From Chitinophaga pinensis (GTDB lineage Bacteria; Bacteroidota; Bacteroidia; Chitinophagales; Chitinophagaceae): a stretch of 19,764 nucleotides of DNA. Positions 15,417-19,764 of this stretch are shown here, piece after piece (the first letter of the stretch is position 1; each line of letters begins with the position of its first letter). Where the stretch lies: positions 1 through 19,764 of the forward strand of contig CALQKL020000014.1 of assembly GCA_943331145.2 (NCBI GenBank). The letters run 5' to 3'. Under the pieces are notes generated by a model. The model ran no database searches. It was given only the letters and a program-made list of their open reading frames with translations, and was not told the DNA's origin. The translations under genes were made by a program, and so were the position numbers.

Positions 15417-16256
15417 GTGGAAATAAATACTTTAAAACAAACTGCTTCACAAATCAGAAGAGATATTGTAAGAATGGTTCATGCTGTACAAAGTGGACAC
15501 CCTGGCGGCTCTTTAGGCTGCACAGATTTTTTAACTGCATTGTATTTTGATGTAATGCATCACAACCCTCAATTTTCAATGGATGGCGTTAATGAAGATG
15601 TTTTCTTTTTGAGCAATGGGCATATTTCACCAGTTTTTTATAGTTGTTTGGCTAGAAGTGGATATTTCCCTGTTTCGGAATTGGCAAGTTTTAGAAAAAT
15701 AAACAGCCGTTTACAAGGTCATCCAACCACCCATGATTATTTACCCGGAGTAAGAATGGCAAGTGGTTCATTGGGACAAGGATTAAGTGTTGCTATAGGC
15801 GCGGCTTTAACCAAAAAGTTAAACAACGATTCTAAAACGGTGTTTGCATTGTTAGGTGATGGAGAATTAGATGAAGGACAAAATTGGGAAGCTATTTTGT
15901 TTGCAGCACATAAAAAAGTAGATAATTTAATTGCAACTATAGATTGCAATGGCCAACAAATCGATGGTTCTACAAAAGATGTAATGGGGTTGGGAAATTT
16001 GAAAGCAAAGTTTGAAGCATTTGATTGGATCGTTACAGAAATGGACGGGAACAATATGGAAGAAGTGATTGCAGGTTTAAACAAAGCGAAGTCATTATTA
16101 GGCAATCAAAAACCTGTTGTGATTTTGATGAAAACCGAAATGGGTAAGGGCATTGATTTTATGGAAGGCACACACGAATGGCATGGCATTGCACCAAACG
16201 ACGAACAATTGGCAAAAGCGTTGGCTCAACTTCCAGAAGCGCTTGGCGATTATTAG
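15417..16256 (+). CDS. Transketolase, N-terminal (TPP pyrophosphate-binding) subunit
   Basis: This is the first half of a split transketolase, which moves two-carbon units between sugar phosphates in the non-oxidative pentose phosphate pathway. No ATG fits. An in-frame TAA lies at 15375, and the options are TTG at 15393 (287 residues) or GTG at 15417 (279 residues). I chose GTG because it places the conserved HPGGS at residues 28-32, close to its position in full-length transketolases. The TPP/metal motif is G147-D-G149 ... N178 (GDGELDEG to DCNGQQ). The protein ends at about the natural domain boundary (GIAPNDEQ...), so it is a natural half and not a truncation. The C-terminal subunit needed for activity is not adjacent; the next gene is convergent and starts its stop codon 3 nt away. 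The upstream region holds AATC repeats and an eight-T run. Confidence 0.9.
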   Translation: MEINTLKQTASQIRRDIVRMVHAVQSGHPGGSLGCTDFLTALYFDVMHHNPQFSMDGVNEDVFFLSNGHISPVFYSCLARSGYFPVSELASFRKINSRLQGHPTTHDYLPGVRMASGSLGQGLSVAIGAALTKKLNNDSKTVFALLGDGELDEGQNWEAILFAAHKKVDNLIATIDCNGQQIDGSTKDVMGLGNLKAKFEAFDWIVTEMDGNNMEEVIAGLNKAKSLLGNQKPVVILMKTEMGKGIDFMEGTHEWHGIAPNDEQLAKALAQLPEALGDY

Positions 16257-16259
16257 TAT

Positions 16260-17480
16260 TTATTTCAACATTAATGGTTGCTTAGATGCTTTTTGTGCGG
16301 GTAGCCACGAAGCAATGAATACAATGATAAAGGCAACGCAAATCACCATAAGGAAATCGGAAACGATCATTTTTACTGGGAAGTAATCAATTAAAAACGA
16401 CCCGCCTTGAATTTTTATAATTTCAAATTTGAGTTGAAGCAAACAAATTAAAATTGCAGAAACTACACCAATTGAAGTTCCTATTATCCCCAATAAAAAA
16501 CCTTCGCTTAAAAATATCTTCTTTATTTGGGTTGATGATGCCCCCATACTTTGAAGGATAGAAATATCTTGTTTTTTTTCCAACACCAACATGGTTAATG
16601 CACTGATCATATTGAAAGCTGCAATAATTAAGATTAAAGTGAGCACAGCATAAATAGCCCATTTTTCAATGGCCATGGTTTGGTACAATGAGGCATTTTG
16701 CTCAAATCGATTTTGAATAATCATCTTTTCCCCAATAATCTGCTTTAAATAATCAACTGCTTTTTCTGCTTCTGTATTTTTTTTCAATTTTATTTCAATG
16801 GCCGAAAAAGTATATTCTGGCATTCCGGTTTGTTGCCTTAAAAAATCAATATTTGTGAGTGCGTAACTGTTGTCGAATTCTTGTTGAATGGAAAATACAC
16901 CAGATGCTTGAATTACGCCCTCGCTTAAATTGGAGAGCGGATCGCTTTGAACAGTGTTGGATTTGGGCAGGATAATCGTTAATTGTTCAGGGCCAAAAGC
17001 ATCATTTAAAACAATACCTGCGGCTTGTTGAACACCATAACCAACAACGATTTTCGGTGTGTCAATATTTCCCAATTGAAATTTCCCTTTGATTATTTTA
17101 TCCGAAATATTTCCAAGAGATTGAAAACGATTATCTACGCCTTTTATTTTTACCACCGATTGGAAATCGCCATTTTTTAAAAGTGCTTTTTCTTCAATGT
17201 TATATGAAGCTATTTCTACAAAATCATTGCGGTTAATTTTATTAATTAATTCAGCATTTAGTGTAATTGTTTTTCCGGTAGCGGGAATGATTTTGATTTC
17301 TGAATAAAATGAACTGTATAATGATTTTACCAAATCTTCGAAACCATTATAAACACTGAGCACTAAAATTTGGCAGCAAGTTGCAAATGCAATTACGCCG
17401 GTTGTTATCCATGAAATGATATTGATTGCGTTGGCAGATTTCTTTGCCTTAAAATATCGCCAAGCAAAATCTAAATACAT
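16260..17480 (-). CDS. FtsX-like / LolC-LolE-type ABC transporter permease
   Basis: The 406-residue inner-membrane protein has the layout of the MacB/FtsX/LolCE permease superfamily. It has one N-terminal membrane segment (about 21-45) and a large periplasmic domain (about 46-265). Three C-terminal segments follow (about 272-298, 320-345, 368-392). The sequence LEKKQDISILQSMGAS (about 301-316) after the second segment is the cytoplasmic coupling helix typical of LolC/E. It may help extract lipoproteins for delivery to the outer membrane, but no LolD-type ATPase gene is nearby, so the specific role is inferred. It starts 2 nt after the rbfA stop, which implies a tight operon. The order rbfA then permease is, as I recall, common in Bacteroidota. 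Confidence 0.87.
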   Translation of the reverse strand: MYLDFAWRYFKAKKSANAINIISWITTGVIAFATCCQILVLSVYNGFEDLVKSLYSSFYSEIKIIPATGKTITLNAELINKINRNDFVEIASYNIEEKALLKNGDFQSVVKIKGVDNRFQSLGNISDKIIKGKFQLGNIDTPKIVVGYGVQQAAGIVLNDAFGPEQLTIILPKSNTVQSDPLSNLSEGVIQASGVFSIQQEFDNSYALTNIDFLRQQTGMPEYTFSAIEIKLKKNTEAEKAVDYLKQIIGEKMIIQNRFEQNASLYQTMAIEKWAIYAVLTLILIIAAFNMISALTMLVLEKKQDISILQSMGASSTQIKKIFLSEGFLLGIIGTSIGVVSAILICLLQLKFEIIKIQGGSFLIDYFPVKMIVSDFLMVICVAFIIVFIASWLPAQKASKQPLMLK

Positions 17481-17482
17481 GT

Positions 17483-17863
17483 TTAGTCTTGTTTTGGTTT
17501 GTTTTGATCTTCTTGTGTTTTGATGTCTTTAAACAACTTGTCTATTTTATCAACATAATCCAAGGTGTCATCAATATAAAAATTAAGCTGAGGCATCGAT
17601 CTAAGCTGATGTCTAACACGCGAAGTAAGTTCTTTTTTAATTTCCCAAGACCTATCTTGAATGGTTTTTAGTGTGGCAATAGGATCGCTCACTTTAAAAA
17701 AACTGAGGTAAATTCTTGCATCAAATAAATCAGGTGTAATTTTTACGCCCGCTATCGAAACCATACCTCCTTGAAGCATGGTTAATCCTAATCTCTGAAA
17801 AATTTCGTTCAATTCTTTTTCAAGTACAGCTGCAACTTGTTTTTGTCTTTTACCTTCAATCAT
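17483..17863 (-). CDS. rbfA: 30S ribosome-binding factor RbfA
   Basis: At 126 residues the length is normal for this cold-adaptation and 16S rRNA maturation factor, a small KH-type protein that binds the immature 30S subunit. The N-terminus EGKRQKQVAAVLEKEL (3-18), the following helix EIFQRLG, and strand VSIAGVKITPDLFDARIYLSFF (split: VSIAGVKITPD, then LFDARIYLSFF) match the family. So does the C-terminal core RHQLRSMPQLNFYIDDTLD (split: RHQLRSMPQ, LNFYIDDTLD). A charged tail (about 112-126, KTQEDQNKPKQD) follows. It is the first gene of a two-gene unit with the LolC/E-like permease. It is divergent from the MsbA-like exporter across 67 nt. Confidence 0.95.
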   Translation of the reverse strand: MIEGKRQKQVAAVLEKELNEIFQRLGLTMLQGGMVSIAGVKITPDLFDARIYLSFFKVSDPIATLKTIQDRSWEIKKELTSRVRHQLRSMPQLNFYIDDTLDYVDKIDKLFKDIKTQEDQNKPKQD

Positions 17864-17894
17864 GGCATTATCCTTTTATTCGCTGTAAAATTAG

Positions 17895-17902
17895 TTACTT
17901 TG
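17895..17902 (+). promoter_or_regulatory. Candidate -7 promoter box of the MsbA-like exporter
   Basis: TTACTTTG differs at one base from the TAnnTTTG consensus and lies 28 nt before the ATG at 17931, a spacing like that of the other candidate boxes in this window. No good -33 element is seen. Confidence 0.3.
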
Positions 17903-17930
17903 TGCCAACTTAGATTTATATTATTACATC

Positions 17931-19739
17931 ATGAAGCGATATTCTAGAATTTTTAATTACTTAAAATCGTATAAACCTGCGATTTTTCAATATCTCGTTA
18001 CCATTTTATTGTCTATTTTCTTTTCAGTGCTTTCATTAGCGATGCTGTTCCCATTTTTGCAATTGCTTTTTGGCGTTAATCAAGCAACAAGTGTCAAATC
18101 GAATTCAAATTTCGTTATGCAATGGGTAAATGATTATTTGGGGAATTTAATTAAAAATGGAGATGCTTTCTTTGCCTTGGGCATTGTATGTGTTCTAATT
18201 GTAGTTACGATATTTTTAAAAAATCTGTTTCTGTATTTATCATTTCGAACATTGGGTCCGGTAAAAAATGCCATTGCCAATAAATTAAGAATTGATATGC
18301 ACGATAAACTGTTGCAACTTCCAATTGGATATTTTACCGAACAAAGAAAGGGCGACATAATGAGCAGAATGACCAATGATGTAAATGAAATTGAAGGCTC
18401 TGTGATTGGCGCATTAGAAGGCTGGATAAAAGACCCGTTGGCCATTATAATAAACCTAACAGTGTTGTTTTATATCAGTCCGAAACTCACCATGTTTATT
18501 TTGATTTGCTTGCCAATAATGGGATTTGTAATTGGAAAAGTAAGCCGTTCATTGAAAAAACAATCAATGAAAGTTGCTGAAAAAAGTGGCGAAACATTTT
18601 CTACAATTGAAGAAACATTAGGCGGATTAAGGGTGATAAAAGCGTTCAATGTGGAGCAAAAGCTAAGACAGAAATTTTTAGCGTTAAGTGATGAATTTTT
18701 AAAGGCCAGAAATCAAGTTGGTTTTAGGCGTGATATGGCTTCTCCGATGAGTGAATTAATGGGCGTAACCATATTTGCAGGTATTTTATGGTTTGGCGGA
18801 AGATTGGTTTTATCGCATGAAATTGCGATGAATGGCGCGATGTTTCTAACGTACATGGGATTGTTTTACAACATCATTGATCCAGCAAAATCTATATCCT
18901 CAGCGTTTAGCAATATGCAAAAAGGTGCTGCCGCAATTGAAAGAATAGAACAAGTATTGCAAGCGCCTGTAACGGTAGATGAAAATCCCAATGGAAAAAA
19001 AATAAATGAATTTGTACATAGCATAGAATTTAAGAACGTAGGTTTTTCTTATGATGATGTGGTGATTTTAAAGAACATCAATTTAAAAATTGAAAAAGGC
19101 AAAACCATTGCGTTGGTGGGAAGTAGTGGTGCTGGAAAATCTACATTAGCTGATTTGATTCCAAGGTTCCATGATGTAACCTCCGGCGAAATTTTGGTTG
19201 ATGGTGTAAACATAAAAGATTATTCTTTGCATGCAATTAGGTCGTTGATAAGTATTGTAACACAAGAGCCAATTTTGTTTAATGACACCATTGCCAATAA
19301 TATTGCATTAGGCATGGAAACTACTGATCTTTCTAGCATTCAAGAAGCTGCAAAAATTGCCAATGCGGATAGTTTTATTCAGAAAAAAGATTCGGGATAC
19401 GATACCAATATTGGCGACAGGGGTTCAAAATTAAGTGGCGGTGAGCGTCAGCGATTAACGATTGCCAGAGCGGTTTTAAAAAATCCACCCATATTAATTT
19501 TAGATGAAGCTACATCTTCATTAGATACAGAAAGCGAAAGATTGGTTCAAGATGCGATTAACAATTTGATGAACAACAGAACCTCCGTAGTAATCGCCCA
19601 TCGATTAAGCACGATCCGTCACGCAGATGAAATCATCGTTTTAAATAAAGGCGAAATTGCCGAAAGGGGAACGCATGATGAGCTTCTTGCACAACAAGGT
19701 ATTTATTTCAAACTTGTAGAAATGCAAGAAGTGAGATAG
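17931..19739 (+). CDS. MsbA-like ABC transporter, fused permease and ATPase
   Basis: The 602-residue half-transporter should work as a homodimeric exporter in the inner membrane. The N-terminal part (about 1-335) is a six-helix exporter domain, with hydrophobic segments near 18-45, 75-100, 160-185, 187-205, 275-295 and 305-325. The ATPase domain (about 355-602) is complete: Walker A GSSGAGKS (397-404), Q-loop VTQEP, signature LSGGERQ (501-507), Walker B ILILDE ending D525-E526, D-loop SSLD and H-loop H557. All catalytic residues are present. The family includes lipid A flippases and drug exporters; lipid A/core export is the usual guess for Bacteroidota members but is inference. It is divergent from rbfA and ends 25 nt before the window edge, so its downstream neighbour is not visible. 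Confidence 0.93.
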   Translation: MKRYSRIFNYLKSYKPAIFQYLVTILLSIFFSVLSLAMLFPFLQLLFGVNQATSVKSNSNFVMQWVNDYLGNLIKNGDAFFALGIVCVLIVVTIFLKNLFLYLSFRTLGPVKNAIANKLRIDMHDKLLQLPIGYFTEQRKGDIMSRMTNDVNEIEGSVIGALEGWIKDPLAIIINLTVLFYISPKLTMFILICLPIMGFVIGKVSRSLKKQSMKVAEKSGETFSTIEETLGGLRVIKAFNVEQKLRQKFLALSDEFLKARNQVGFRRDMASPMSELMGVTIFAGILWFGGRLVLSHEIAMNGAMFLTYMGLFYNIIDPAKSISSAFSNMQKGAAAIERIEQVLQAPVTVDENPNGKKINEFVHSIEFKNVGFSYDDVVILKNINLKIEKGKTIALVGSSGAGKSTLADLIPRFHDVTSGEILVDGVNIKDYSLHAIRSLISIVTQEPILFNDTIANNIALGMETTDLSSIQEAAKIANADSFIQKKDSGYDTNIGDRGSKLSGGERQRLTIARAVLKNPPILILDEATSSLDTESERLVQDAINNLMNNRTSVVIAHRLSTIRHADEIIVLNKGEIAERGTHDELLAQQGIYFKLVEMQEVR

Positions 19740-19764
19740 GTTTTCCGAAAGGTTTAATGGTTTA

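Noticed and set aside
15737..16105. 122-residue minus-strand open frame opposite the transketolase gene
   Set aside because: It is the antisense shadow of a well-conserved coding region with all transketolase motifs on the plus strand.
18134..18445. 103-residue minus-strand open frame opposite the ABC exporter
   Set aside because: It is antisense to the exporter membrane domain and shows no recognisable features.

Overview
The window reads as chromosomal DNA of a Bacteroidota bacterium, probably close to the Chitinophagales/Sphingobacteriales. The DNA is AT-rich and start codons lack clear Shine-Dalgarno sequences. Several genes have a Bacteroidota-type -7 promoter box (TAnnTTTG). Three proteins end in type IX secretion (T9SS) type A sorting domains, and transketolase is encoded as a separate N-terminal half. 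Most genes are ordinary housekeeping genes, and I found no mobile element, CRISPR array, RNA gene or defence island.

Layout. Positions 1-237 hold the 3' end of a T9SS-sorted protein, closed by a good intrinsic terminator. A very large secreted M36 (fungalysin-type) metalloprotease follows (365-4840), carrying tandem Ig-like repeats and its own T9SS tail. A repeat-rich intergenic region (4841-5118) ends in a bidirectional terminator. Nine minus-strand genes then run from 15189 down to 5119. In transcription order they are a WecA/MraY-type phosphoglycosyl transferase, frr, a sterol-desaturase-family hydroxylase, a GNAT-like protein, dnaX, the PDH E2 subunit, a DCC (DUF393) protein, a small exported protein of unknown function and a secreted metzincin protease with a T9SS tail. 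On the plus strand lies a transketolase N-terminal subunit (15417-16256). It converges on a two-gene minus unit, rbfA plus a LolC/E-like permease (17863-16260). A divergent MsbA-like ABC exporter (17931-19739) ends the window.

How the genes fit together. The left third is a secreted-protease region: two zinc proteases from different families face each other across a shared terminator, and both should leave the cell through the T9SS. The middle and right parts are core metabolism and information processing (replication clamp loader, ribosome recycling and maturation, pyruvate oxidation, pentose phosphate pathway) plus envelope functions (glycan lipid carrier, lipid/lipoprotein transport).

The most notable observations follow. 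dnaX contains a run of ten A residues just after clamp-loader domain III, and both alternative frames stop within three codons of it, which suggests a frameshifted gamma product. A 9-bp-periodic repeat lies immediately 3' of two unrelated genes in the same sense orientation and supplies the last codons of one of them. An inverted plus direct repeat that looks like an operator lies upstream of the GNAT-like gene. The transketolase half has no partner gene in the window.
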